DNA of 64,000 bases from positions 106,089,741 through 106,153,740 of the forward strand of contig CM041465.1 in the NCBI GenBank assembly GCA_023213395.1. The letters run 5' to 3'. Below are positions 54,443 to 64,000 of this stretch, piece after piece. Positions within the stretch are counted from its first letter, which is position 1; each line of letters starts with the position of its first letter. Under the pieces are notes generated by a model. That model was given only the letters and a program-made list of their open reading frames with translations. It had not been told where the DNA came from and did not search any database. Source of the stretch: Cycas panzhihuaensis. Taxonomy: Eukaryota; Cycadophyta. Both the position numbers and the translations under genes were made by a program.

Positions 54443-54454
54443 CCCTCCCTTAAT
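54443..54454 (-). other. Polypurine tract of copia element 3
   Basis: Minus strand ATTAAGGGAGGG immediately upstream of the LTR and just after the RNase H C-terminus. Confidence 0.85.
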
Positions 54455-54990
54455 GGCAGCTTTATTTATTTTGACATCGAGGTTATACTGAAACCTTTTG
54501 AACTTTAGTTTCCCAAGTGCTTTGGTAAAGATATCTACCACTTGGTCCTCAGTCAATCAATATACTATCAACTTCTCCATTTTATAATGCTCACAAATAA
54601 AGTGATGATGTGCCTCTATGTGTTTGGTTCTTGCATGAAATATAGGATTCTTGGTCATCTTTAAAACACTCTAATTATTACAAAAGAGAGTGGTAGCATA
54701 TGTCTGATAAAGTCTAAGTTCTATAAGAATCCTACCTAGCCAAATCACTTCAATGGTGGCATGAACAACTACTTAGTATTTAACTTCCATGGAGAAAACA
54801 ACAATATTTGGTTATTTCTTATAGCTTTAAGAGATTATAGTTAAGTTTCTGTTGAAGTAGTAACCTGATGTAGAATGGCATGAGTCTTGGCAAGTAGTCC
54901 AATTAGCATCTATATATTCTTTTAGGACAAGATTATCAACTTGGATATTATCAAGGCCAAGTTAAAGTGTGTCATAGATATATTTAAGGA
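54455..54990 (-). pseudogene. Copia element 3 RNase H
   Basis: Minus strand: DANWTTCQDSCHSTSGYYF (first Asp kept), VVVHATIEVIWLGRILIEL, LFCNN, stop, SVLKMTKNPIFHARTKHIEAHHHFI and VVDIFTKALGKLKF, ending next to the PPT. A complete copia RNase H in block order with a handful of stops. One stands at the expected CDNQS Gln and the Asp there reads Asn. Confidence 0.9.
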
Positions 54991-54999
54991 TTCTATTAA

Positions 55000-55930
55000 T
55001 GACTTTGTAATATGATACCTTAAGCTATGATATATATCTAGAATAGATCCTAACTACATAGGAGATATCTGATTGAGTGTGAATGAGATAGATCAAAGTC
55101 CCAACTAACTACCAATACAAGGTGAGATCAAATGGCTTGCCTTTTTCATCCAGCATTAGATTTGTTCCTATTTCCATTGGTATTGGTGAATATTTACTAT
55201 TGTCCATTATGAATTGTTGTAGAAGTTTATTTAAATACTTAGATTGTGATAGGAATATGTAGCTAGGTTCCTATCATACCTCAATACTAAGGAAATAATA
55301 TAGCAACCCAAGGTTTATTATTTTAAAGTTACTTTTAAGTTATGATTAGAGGCAAGCTATTCCATCATCATCATTTTTAGTTATAGCTAAGTCATCTACA
55401 TAAAGTACTATGATAATGATCATATTACCCCTAATCTGAATATGGAGATCAAGATCAGAGGGTGAATGAGTGAATCCATGCTACTTGAAGAAGGTATTAA
55501 TCTTGGCATACTAGGCATGCGATACCTTCTTCAATTCATATAGGGATTTTTTGAGCTTATAAACTAGGTGTTCTTTTCTAGGAACAACATAGCTTAGCGG
55601 TTGCTTCAAGAAAACCTCTTCAGTAAGTCCTCCATTCAAGAAGGCACTCTTCACATGCATTTGGTAAATAGACCAGTTAAATTAAGTAGTGAATGATATC
55701 ACCAAACAAAATATGTTCATGTTAGTAATCGGTGCAAGGGCTTCTTCATAATCAATCCCCTCTTGTTGTTTAAAACCTTTTGTAACTAGGCAAGCCTTTT
55801 AATGCTCAATGGTGCCATCGACATGAAATCTTATCTTATAGAGCCATTGACAGTTAATTGGATTCTATCCAAATGGCAATTCTATTAACTCCCATATGTT
55901 ATTCTTAAAGATTGGGGTCATTTCTTCATC
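55000..55930 (-). pseudogene. Copia element 3 reverse transcriptase
   Basis: NNIWELIELPFG near 55900, then KIRFHVDGTIEH, KACLVTKGFKQQEGIDYEEALAPITNM at about 55790-55700. MIIIIVLYVDDLAIT at about 55430-55385 has the active-site YVDD intact, unlike the other copia copies in the window. The remaining palm and thumb blocks run leftwards to RNase H with scattered stops. Confidence 0.88.
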
Positions 55931-56700
55931 CATTATAACTTTCTATATTTGGCCTTTGATTGCCTCCTTAAATGTGGAAGACTCGTAGGTCTTAAGGACA
56001 CATACCATTAAGGCATAGTTTGTGGAGTGCCTCAAGCTAAACTCTCTCTTAGGAATAATGGGTGGAAGAAGTGCATTCTTTATCAGTTTCCAATACCACA
56101 TTAGAGATTTTTTAATATTGGTGATCTCCACCTAAAGATCATCAACTAATATAAGTGGCATTATAGAGGCAACATCAAAATTAAAGGTTGAAGCTAATGG
56201 TGCTAAATATAGACTTGGTATATAGGATGTTATTGGTGTAGGTAGATCAAGAATTGGTACAAGAGGCACTTATAGAGTAATAACATCATTATCTATAATA
56301 AAGTAAATCTATGAAGGGTCCAAGTCTGGTGTATCCTTAGCAAAAATAACATCTTGAGTGGTTTATGCCTAATTTCCAATAGGATCATATACTTCATAAG
56401 CTTTACATATGGGCACATATCCAGGGAAGATGCACTTTAGGCTCTTGTCATCCAACTTTTTTCTATTTTTTTTGGGATGAACTTATAAGATGTGTAGCTA
56501 AATATCCTTAAGTATGAGACAGTAGGCTTTATGCCTGACCAATCCTACTCAAGTGTGATATCTCTTACTACTATAGTGGCACTTCTATTTGTGAGGTATA
56601 TAGAAGTAGAGAGAGCTTTATCCCAAAAATGGGTGGTAAGGTTTGTAACACTCAACATAGTCATTCCCTTGTTCACCAAGGGTTGGTTCATTATTTTTGC
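55931..56700 (-). other. Copia element 3 integrase-RT connector
   Basis: Corresponds to the variable region after integrase. Acidic and Pro-rich minus-strand coding texture with stops. No separate domain recognised. Confidence 0.5.
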
Positions 56701-57200
56701 CACACTATTTTTTTATGGTATGCGTGGAGTAGAGAATGGGCATTTGATCTTAAATTCTCAATAGAAATTAGTAAACTAATTTGAAGTATATTCTCTTTTA
56801 TTATCTAATCTAAGTACCTTGATTATTATGCCAGTTTTATTTTCCAATTCTTCCTTAAATATCTTAAAATTTTTAAAAGCCTTAAATTTGTGTTGAAGAA
56901 GGTAAACCCAAACTTTCCTTGAACAATCATCAATGAAGGTCATAAAGAACCAACTTCCATTGAGGGTAGAAACTGACATGGGTCCATAAATATCTAAATG
57001 GACCAACCTTAATGGTTTAGATATATGCCATATCTTATTGGAATGGAATGGCTCTCTTCATTATTTACCCACTAATTAAGCCTCACAAATATAGCTAATT
57101 CTTTTGATTTTTGGTAACCCATACATTATATATACTCTATATATGAGGTTAAGGCTTTGCATATTTAAGTGACCTAAGCATTGGTATCATAGTTGATCCT
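56701..57200 (-). pseudogene. Copia element 3 integrase
   Basis: Open 57006-56776. MVHLDIYGPMSVSTLNGSWFFMTFIDDCSRKVWVYLLQHK has the first Asp kept. FKIFKEELENKTGIIIKVLRLDNKREYTSN has the second Asp kept, with DNGGEY reading DNKREY. Upstream (57200-57010) a decayed zinc-finger region with CEA-like residues. Confidence 0.88.
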
Positions 57201-57699
57201 TGGTGCTCTTTGATGGGGGTTGCTTATTCTGATGTGAACTTTCACCTTGGATTTTTTCCATGGTTGGTCTTCAATTATGATTGCTTTACCTTTATTTAGG
57301 TGATTGTTTTGTATAGATGCACAACTTTGATTAGCATATTGTTATAGGGTAGAGATGAGAGGAACTCCATTCAACTTATATAGCCCACTATTATTATGTC
57401 TAGTAGTTATTGACTATCCCATGGTATGATCTGTAATGGTACAAACACCTTGGATAAATAAAACTGCTCTAGCTAACTAATAGTAAGTTTTGTTTCATGT
57501 TAGGAACTAAAGGAATGTTGCTAATATGGTTGGGAACATTGAAGTTCTTCAACATAATTGGGGCTCTTTTAATTTTGGTGGCATCATATGTGAGATTATC
57601 TACAAAAGTCACCATTTAAGCCCTGACAAGTGGCATATGAATCAATCAACTAAGAGTGGTCATTAAGTTGAGATGACAAGGTTGCATATAAAAGGTTCT
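57201..57699 (-). pseudogene. Copia element 3 protease region (decayed)
   Basis: Lies between gag knuckle and integrase where the protease must be. No clear D-S/T-G block could be read; assignment is by position only. Confidence 0.4.
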
Positions 57700-58755
57700 C
57701 GAAATTACCTTTTGAAGTAGCTATATTACCTTCTTATTGGGTATTTTGGTTGAACATTTTGTTCCTTGGTTAGTTTCTTTGCCTATTTGGTTACCCCTAG
57801 TAATAATTTTTGCCTTAGTTTCCTTGATTCATATTCTGTTAAAAGTGTTAGCCTCCTTGTTGTCCACCATGGTTTTGTAAGAGTTATAGGTCTACTTGTC
57901 TCTTTTTATAGTCTATCACAAGGTGTCCATTCTTTCCATAATATATGGAAGTGATATTTATCTTCTCTATTAAGATGAAGAGTTCTTTATGGATATTGTT
58001 GTTATTGTGTGAGGTTCAATAAACTAAACTATTGAGTAATAGGTTGTGGTTGAGGTGGCTATTGACATTGCTACTGAGATGGATGGTCCCTCTCTAAATT
58101 TTTAGCTATAAATATAGGCGCAACGTCAAATGTGGATGTCATTCCTTGGTAATTTAAGATGTTCTCTACCCAAAGAAAAAATCCTTCTAATATATTAAAT
58201 TCTATTTTAGTAAATGTATCATATAATCTAGATACAAAACTATTATAATTAATGGGAAGGATATTTATGACACTAGACACTAAGTCATGGTCAGAAGGAT
58301 GGGTTCCAAGGTTGATGAGTTGATTTCTAATGGCTTTAATTTTAGTAAGATGAGAGGATTTAGTGCTAGTAAAGGGAATGGTAAAAAGATAAGATTTTAA
58401 GGTGATGGATCTTAAGTCATCTTTTCTTTTATATAGGGAGCATATGATGCTTTAAGGTTCATGGGATGTTTTAGTCATTTCTATGTTTAGTTTACATGGT
58501 ATTTTATAGCAAGGTATAGGAATGAAAATATAATATTATCTTTAGCTTTAAAAGTTTCAAGGGCAATAGAATATAGTGGAATCTCTTGATTAGGGTTATT
58601 TGGGTCCTTAGTGGGTGTTGATTGAGTAATATCTCTATTAATATAGGTCTAATAGTCATTTATATCAAGAGTTTTTTTACTTATTTTTTCTAAGCCATAA
58701 AATTATTAGTTCCACTAAGTTTAATTATGTTTGACACAAGTATATATGATACCAT
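57700..58755 (-). pseudogene. Copia element 3 gag
   Basis: ATG at 58755: MVSYILVSNIIKLSGTNNFMA followed by a stop at the expected Trp, then KK, the opening block of copia Gag (KLSGTNNF..W). Open 58280-58071: a helical stretch (INILPINYNSFVSRLYDTFTKIEFN). Near 57955-57900, IYYGKNGHLVIDY has knuckle spacing (C-x2-C-x4-H-x4-C) with Cys to Tyr changes, as in copia element 2. Confidence 0.78.
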
Positions 58756-59690
58756 TTTAATGTATTTTTGTGTCCTATCTACCTAAAGGGCTACTAAACT
58801 AGAATGCTAAGTCTTAGGATCTCCACAAAGCCCTCGATCACTATTTTGTCTAGTGGTGTCTACCCACCAATTACAAATCAGAGACCCTATATATAAGTAT
58901 ATGAGTGGTTAAGCTTTATATACCTTAGTATCTAGGCTAAAAGAAGGCCAATTCCCCATTTGATCTATTTGTCCACCTATGCTAATCTTATGTTTAGTAA
59001 TAGATCAAGCGAAGGACTCAAAACTAAGGCACTCATCCACTTTAGGTCTATCATAGTCTCTAAACTCTAAGGAAAGTTGACACCCTAAACTACCACTTAA
59101 TACATCTAATAGCTAATGGGATTCTCTAATATGTATAAAATTTAAGAAAGACCACTAGCATTTATGAAGTGATAACTTCATAGGTCATAATCATTCCCTT
59201 TATAAGGTTGAGAAAATTTTGTATATAAATTTGAGAGTTATCTTTGGTAATCTTTCATGTTTAAATTGATTTTAGTGGTGGTTTTACTTAGGTGAGGGCT
59301 CCTTTTAATGAAAGAAAATAATGAGACCAACATAAATACAAAAAATAAAGAGAAGTTAGGGTTAGGGTACTCAAGGAAGGATAAAGCTTGTAAGAAGAGT
59401 CTAGTCATCTTCACATAAGTAGGGCACCTACAATAGCAAATGTTAGCAAAAAAAGAAAAAAGGTTGAACAACTAATGATATATAAATGAACAACTAATAG
59501 TAGAAGAACCTTTTTCAAGATGTAAAAATAAGTCTTCAATTAATGAAAATAGACTTAATAAAGTCCAAAAAGAAGGGTCAACTTTAGCTAATTTAAACCC
59601 TTAAAATTCTACTCAAATAAGGCTAAAACTAACTTTAGTCTATAGAGCTCTAAGTTAGGAATCTAAAGGTGATCCAGGAGGATCTACCAT
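58756..59690. other. Unassigned stretch between copia element 3 and gypsy element C
   Basis: This should contain the copia 3 leader and 5' LTR, but nothing matches 54000-54442. No ORF or domain recognised. Confidence 0.5.
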
Positions 59691-59699
59691 ATGTTTACA

Positions 59700-60290
59700 G
59701 GATGCGAAAAATGCTAGGCATTGGCATAACTAAAAGAGATATGGCCAAATGGTATCAAAATTCTATGAAATTTTGTTTAAAGGGATAAGACACATCTCAC
59801 TAGATGTGTACAAAAGGTGGGGTTCAGAAAATATCATTTGATTAGAGTTCAAGCCTTGTCTTTGCATAAAAATTAATCCCACAGTTAGCAGAAAAAAATA
59901 GAAAATATATATTTTGATTATATGAATAGAAACATAGCCAAATGACATCCAAATGAGCTAAAATTTTGATGAAGTGGAGGAGACATGTGTTCCTATGCGT
60001 GTACAAAATTTGAGCTGAATTGGAGTCCGTTAAGGTTAGTTACAAGCCACAACGTTTAAGAATTGTATGAAGGCCACTTAGACAGCAGAAAAACAGCAAA
60101 TACATATTATTATTAAATGAATAAAAATGCAGTCAAATGACATCCAAATGAGCTACAAATTTGAGGAATATGAGGGGACATACGTTCCTATACTTGCACC
60201 AAATTTAAGACAAATTGAAGTACGTTAAGATCTGTTACAAACTGTAACGTTTTAAGAATTGTATGAAGGCCACTTGGACAACATGCATTC
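59700..60290 (+). repeat. Tandem repeat, about 3 x 200 bp, in the U3 of element C
   Basis: Units share CCAAATGACATCCAAATGAGCTA (59939 and 60135), a TGTTCCTAT-like block, and GAATTGTATGAAGGCCACTT (60060 and 60257). An earlier, more diverged unit begins near 59700 (GGCCAAATGGTATCAAAATT). It ends about 65 bp before the TATA box. Confidence 0.8.
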
Positions 60291-60353
60291 TGGTGGTTAG
60301 TGGTTATACTTGCATGATTGCCACTTGTTAAACATGCAATTCAGGTTTCTTTC

Positions 60354-60360
60354 TATAAAT
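60354..60360 (+). promoter_or_regulatory. TATA box of element C LTR (candidate)
   Basis: TATAAAT followed by TGAGCCC, downstream of the tandem repeat block. Confidence 0.55.
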
Positions 60361-60728
60361 TGAGCCCTTATACAGGTTGTAGAGGTGGTTCTTGGAGACT
60401 TGACTTGGGAAGCATCCTTGGAGAAGCATTTGGAGGGTTGGAATCCCCCTTATGGTATAATTGTAACATTTACTCCTTGTAATTTTACCATTCTTTTGCT
60501 AGTTGATTTCTCCACCATTAAATGGAGATTTTCATGGTTTAATAAAAGTATTACTCATCATACTTTTGGATCAATGTCAAGAATAATTGATTTGGTGTAG
60601 AATTTTCCTTTCATGGGCTCATTATTGTTTTGATGTTATTAAGCTTTCTACACTAACTCCCAGGATCTCAAGGAGGAAATGTTGATAATTGATTTCTTCA
60701 CCAACTAAGCTCTTTTGGGATCATATTT

Positions 60729-60740
60729 TGGTATCAGAGC
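60729..60740 (+). other. Primer-binding site of element C (initiator Met-tRNA)
   Basis: Perfect TGGTATCAGAGC, five bases after the LTR end. Confidence 0.92.
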
Positions 60741-60879
60741 CTCTAATCTTTGTTGTAGGGACTTGAATGGTACAAACAAGGAAAGGATACAAAGAGAAAG
60801 GTGAAGACTTTCTTGTGTTGCAATCACCAAGAAGACAAAGAAAGAATCCAAGCACCATGGTGAAAAGAAGTTGGAGCAA

Positions 60880-61800
60880 TTAGCTGTGAGAGGCTTGCGA
60901 AGAACGTCGACGCCTTGATGCAAATGATGACCCACCTTCTACCTCTAGTCAAAGGAAAAGGCAAAGAGAAGGAATTGGAAGGAGGATCCACATATGACCA
61001 CGACCATGAAGAGGAAGAGGAGGAGACCTTAAAGCACTCTTTTGAAGAAAGCAAGGGTACTTCATCTCATCAACCCTTCAAGGTGGAGGCAAAGTTGGAT
61101 ATTCCAACTTATGATGGAGAGGTAAATGCTGAAAAGTTGGACCATTGGTTGGATCAACTTGAAACCTACTTCACAATCTATGCTTATAGTAATGCTCAAA
61201 AGCTTTCATTTGCTAGGCTCAAGTTGTGTAAACATGCATTGACATGGTGGAATGCATATTTAAAGACTCATGATGTATCTTCTTTTTCATGGAGGGATTT
61301 TAAGAAAATAATAAAGAAGCAATTCTACCCCATAGGTCATGAGGAAGACCAATGGGTCACTTGGCAATATTTATGCCAAGGGAGAGGTGTAAGTGTCCAA
61401 GACTATACTTCTTTATTTTTAGGCATGGCATGCTACTTGGTATTAATATGGATGAACATGTCACTCTTATGAAATTCATTGGAGGATTACATGAATACAT
61501 AAGGAAGGAACTAAGGCTTTTTAAGGTTCAATCCATTAGAGAAGCAAGTAGGATGGCTATGGCAATAGAAAGTAAAAGTAAGAAATCTACATTCATATCT
61601 AAAGATTCTACTTTTACTTCTAATAAGTATGAAAAGAATCCTAAATGGCACTCATCAAAAGGCAAGAAGGAAAGAAGAAAAGAACTAATTTTGTTAAAAA
61701 TTCTAACTATTGTGAGCATTGTGATATTAGTGGTCATATTACAGCAAAGTGTTGGAAGTTGCATCCAGAACTAAAAGCAAGCATATCAAGGATATGGAAT
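60880..61800 (+). pseudogene. Element C gag with intact CCHC knuckle
   Basis: Open 60915-61472. An acidic N-terminal segment (KEKELEGGSTYDHDHEEEEE), then KLDIPTYDGEVNAEKLDHWLDQLETYF, the plant gypsy Gag core, and ALTWWNAYLK, FSWRDFKKIIKKQFYP. A frameshift near 61400 moves the frame to LLGINMDEHVTLMKFIGGLHEYIRKELRLF. A further shift gives NYCEHCDISGHITAKCWKLHPEL at 61705-61775, a complete C-x2-C-x4-H-x4-C zinc knuckle. Confidence 0.88.
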
Positions 61801-61939
61801 TAAGAAAGAAGGAAAAAGGAAAGCACTACTTTACGAGGTGGAGATTCAAAGTGAAGGAGAAGAAGAGAAGGTCACTCTACTTACAAATTATGAAGATGAT
61901 GCTACAAGGGAGGAACTATTTCACTTGAAGCTTCAAGTG

Positions 61940-62325
61940 GGAAATAGTATGATTGGTGCCATTATAGATCCAGAAGCCAAAAGAATTTGATCTCAGAAAG
62001 TTTGGTAAAGAGCATTGGTTTGGTAACTACTCCTCACCCTCATCCATATCCTCTTGGTTGGATCCATAAAGATGTGGAAATGCAAATATCAAAGCAATGT
62101 ACACTTAAATTTTCCATCACTAATGATTTTGTTGATGAGGTAATATGTGATGTGGTGCCACTGGATGTATGCCATGTTGTGCTTGGAAGTCCCTACTTGT
62201 GGGATCGAGATGCACTCTTCTATCGAAGGGAGAGAAAGTATCGATTGATGAAGGATAACAAGGGCTTCATCATAAAGGCCACAAAGAAGCACTTGGATAA
62301 GATAGCATTAATTTCAGCTACTTAA
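61940..62325 (+). pseudogene. Element C protease
   Basis: NSMIGAIIDPEAKRI with a stop, then LISESLVKSIGL: the active site IDSGS.KNLIS reads IDPEAK and is followed by a small frameshift. HPYPLGWIHKDVEMQISKQCTLKFSI, DEVICDVVPLDVCHVVLGSPYLWDRDALFYRR and YRLMKDNKGFIIKA complete the fold. In the family the enzyme cuts the Gag-Pol polyprotein; the lost D-S-G makes this one inactive. Confidence 0.85.
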
Positions 62326-62379
62326 GCAAAAAGGATGATCAATGCATGTGGTAAATTTGTCATCTTAATGGTAAGGAGA

Positions 62380-63300
62380 AAAGAATAGCCAAGAGATGAA
62401 GAAGGTCCTTCTACTCACACTCTGCTTATATCACCTAAACAAACGCAACAAATTGAGGAGTTAAAGACAAGGTATGATATTCTATTTCAACATGTTGATG
62501 GGCTTCCACCAAAGAGAAAGATAGAGCATGAAATCACTCTTGTAGGAGATGCACCATTACCTAATGTTGTTTTGTATAGGCACTCCATTGTAGAAAATAA
62601 TGAGATAAAGAGGCAAGTTGAGGAGTTGCTTGATCAAGGGGTCATAAGACCTTCATGTTCACCTTGTGGGTCACCAATTGTCTTGGTGCCTAAGAAGGAT
62701 GGAGGATGGAGAATGTGTATAGATTTTCGTGCTTTGAATAAAATTATAATTAAAAATCGCTACCCTTTGCCTCGTATAGATGATTTGCTTGATCAAATTG
62801 AGATGCTTGTTATTTCACTAAATTGGATTTAAAAGTGGTTATCACCAAGTTAGGGTCAAGGAGGAGGACACATGGAAGGCGGCCTTCAAAACAAAGCAAG
62901 GACTCTTTGAATGTCTGGTTATGCCTTTCGGATTGTGTAATGCTCACTGCAACATTCATGAGGCTAATGAATGAAATATTAAGGCCTTACTTGGATAATT
63001 TTGTTGTTGTCTATCTTGATGACATTTTGATTTTCAGCAACACATGGGAGGAACATTTACAGCACATAGAAGAAGTTTTAAAGACTATGGCTAAGCATCA
63101 TTTGAAGCTTAATGTGAAGAAGTGCGAATTTGGCAAGGAGAACTTGATCTTCTTAGGCTTTGTGGTTGGAGGAGGAAAGTTGAGCATTGATCCACTCAAG
63201 ACTCAAGCCATCCTCAAATGGCCTAGGCCAACAAACATCACAGGTGAGAAGTTTTTAGGAGCTTGTCAATACTTGAGAAAGTTCATTCTTCATTTCTCAC
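62380..63300 (+). pseudogene. Element C reverse transcriptase
   Basis: [28 protein letters not shown], then [63 protein letters not shown] one-base loss at about 62830 breaks the frame inside [13 protein letters not shown], and a second small indel lies near 62945. The catalytic block FVVVYLDDILIFS (about 63000-63040) is intact. HHLKLNVKKCEFGKENLIFLGFVV and LKTQAILKWPRPTNI finish the domain. Confidence 0.9.
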
Positions 63301-63784
63301 AGTTGCGACACCTCTACATGGATTGAAAAAATCTAGTAGAAAGTTTACTTGGGGTTCCAAGGAGGAAGAAGCCTTTCTTCTTTTAAAGAAGAAAATTTTT
63401 GAAGCACCGGTTTTGGCAATGCCAAATTTGCAAAGGCCTTTTGAAGTAGAGGCTGATGCAAGTGGAAATGCGATGGGAGCTGTCCTTATTTAAGATGGGA
63501 AGCCTATTGCGTACCATTCGGAAGTCTTCACCCCTCAAGTGAAGAACTACCCAACATATGATCGAGAAATGTTCGCACTTCATCAAGCATGCAAGCATTG
63601 GAGGTCATACCTGCTCGGAAAAGAGGTTGTAGTTCATACCGATCATAAGCCTCTTCAATTTTTACAAACTCAAAGTAAATTACAGCAAGCAAGACACATG
63701 AAGTGGATGAGTTATTTACAACAATTCAATATTGTAATTAAGTATAAAAGGGATCTAATAACAAAATTGCGATATGTTATCTAG
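63260..63784 (+). pseudogene. Element C RNase H
   Basis: FTWGSKEEEAFLLLKKKIFEAPVLAMPNLQRPFEVEADASGNAMGAVLI carries the first catalytic Asp (EADAS). After a stop at the expected Gln (63492), YHSEVFTPQVKNYPTYDREMFALHQACKHWRSYLLGKEVVVHTDHKPLQFLQTQSKLQQARHMKWMSYLQQFN carries the Glu (REMFAL) and Asp (HTDHK). Two frame breaks only. Confidence 0.9.
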
Positions 63785-63829
63785 ACCACCTTGTTCCACT
63801 TCTTCTTCTACTTTTGTTTGTAGTTCTCT

Positions 63830-64000
63830 TATGAGTTTGCGGTGGAACCAATGCATCATGAAGAGTACAAAGACTTGTACCATGAAGATGAAGCTTTGAA
63901 GGAAGAATTAGAGAACCTAGCGAAAGGAAGACCTTCCGAGCTTGCTTGGAAGGATGGTCTACTTTTCAAGGGAGCGACTCTATGTTCCATCAAAAGGAGA
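63830..64000 (+). pseudogene. Element C integrase N-terminal region, cut by the window end
   Basis: EYKDLYHEDEALKEELENLAKGRPSELAWKDGLLFKGATLCSIKR resembles the segment between RNase H and the HHCC finger of chromovirus-type pol (..DGLL..KGRL.VP...). The rest is outside. Confidence 0.65.

Larger units (their letters stand above)
54000..58755 (-). mobile_element. Ty1/copia element 3, degenerate, no recognisable 5' LTR
   Basis: Read leftwards: gag from 58755, protease, integrase, RT, RNase H, then a polypurine tract at 54443-54454 and an LTR start (TGTTAAAATT at 54442). No second copy of this LTR and no clear primer site is visible right of gag. The 5' end is therefore lost, replaced or too diverged. 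The left LTR edge is a guess. Coding blocks are better preserved than in copia element 2. Confidence 0.82.
59690..60723 (+). repeat. 5' LTR of element C (left edge approximate)
   Basis: The right edge ends GGGATCA five bases before the PBS. Inside are a U3-type tandem repeat block (59700-60290), TATAAAT (60354-60360) and AATAAAAG (60541). The left edge is inferred, because the second LTR is off the window. Confidence 0.55.
59690..64000 (+). mobile_element. Ty3/gypsy element C, 5' part; continues beyond the window
   Basis: LTR ending at 60723, an intact Met-tRNA primer site (60729-60740), gag, protease, RT, RNase H and the start of integrase, all on the plus strand. The RT YLDDILIFS block and the Met-tRNA PBS suggest a chromovirus-like lineage. 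Frame breaks are mostly single-base indels, so it is younger-looking than elements A and B. Confidence 0.85.

Noticed and set aside
59700-60290. Possible CRISPR-like array because of regularly spaced repeats
   Set aside because: Units are about 200 bp, diverged and without unique short spacers; plant LTR context.

Overview
The window is plant nuclear DNA with no cellular gene that I can recognise. About nine tenths of it is degenerate retrotransposon, nested several layers deep. A large-genome seed plant is the best guess because of plant-type Ty1/copia LTR elements, an L1-type LINE, giant Tat/Ogre-like Ty3/gypsy elements and plant initiator-Met-tRNA primer sites. No species-level signal was seen. 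Nearly every coding region carries in-frame stops and frameshifts. Many stops stand where the family has Gln, Trp or Arg, and several zinc-knuckle Cys now read Tyr. Both fit long-term C-to-T decay of methylated, silenced DNA.

Layout. (1) 1-12268, minus strand: an L1-type LINE (ORF1 from 12268, ORF2 from about 10254). Its reverse-transcriptase ORF is split by a complete copia element (45-7628, minus; 313-bp LTRs, PBS, PPT, 5-bp target duplication). (2) 12269-13220: unassigned. (3) 13221-18627, plus: a second copia element with an internal 367-bp tandem duplication and, inside its RNase H, a minus-strand solo LTR of another element (17218-17726). (4) 18628-20131: unassigned. (5) 20132-51561, plus: giant gypsy element A (about 17.7 kb without its guest; LTRs of 3.0 and 2.9 kb). 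Its gag is split by a related 13.7-kb element B (24695-38417; LTRs of about 2.6 kb). (6) 51562-53999: unassigned, AT-rich. (7) About 54000-58755, minus: a third copia element with no recognisable 5' LTR. (8) 58756-59690: unassigned. (9) About 59690-64000, plus: the 5' part of a smaller gypsy element C (LTR, PBS, gag, protease, RT, RNase H) that runs off the window.

The most interesting part is the A/B pair. Both carry the same unusual 4-5 kb module between pol and the 3' LTR. It starts with a stem-loop directly after integrase. Next comes a spliced, intron-containing gene on the opposite strand that encodes a plant-mobile-domain-like protein with a coiled-coil tail. After that comes a sense-strand RNase HI domain far downstream of integrase. 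The stem-loop shows compensatory base changes across its three copies, and the antisense intron is conserved in both elements (GT...AG ends and a CTAAC branch site). B has lost RT, RNase H and integrase but keeps the LTR ends, PBS, leader, gag, protease, stem-loop, antisense gene and 3' RNase H. It looks like a non-autonomous partner of A-type elements.

All calls were made by eye from translated motifs and repeat comparison. Domain boundaries are approximate (tens of bases) except where exact repeat, PBS or splice positions are given.
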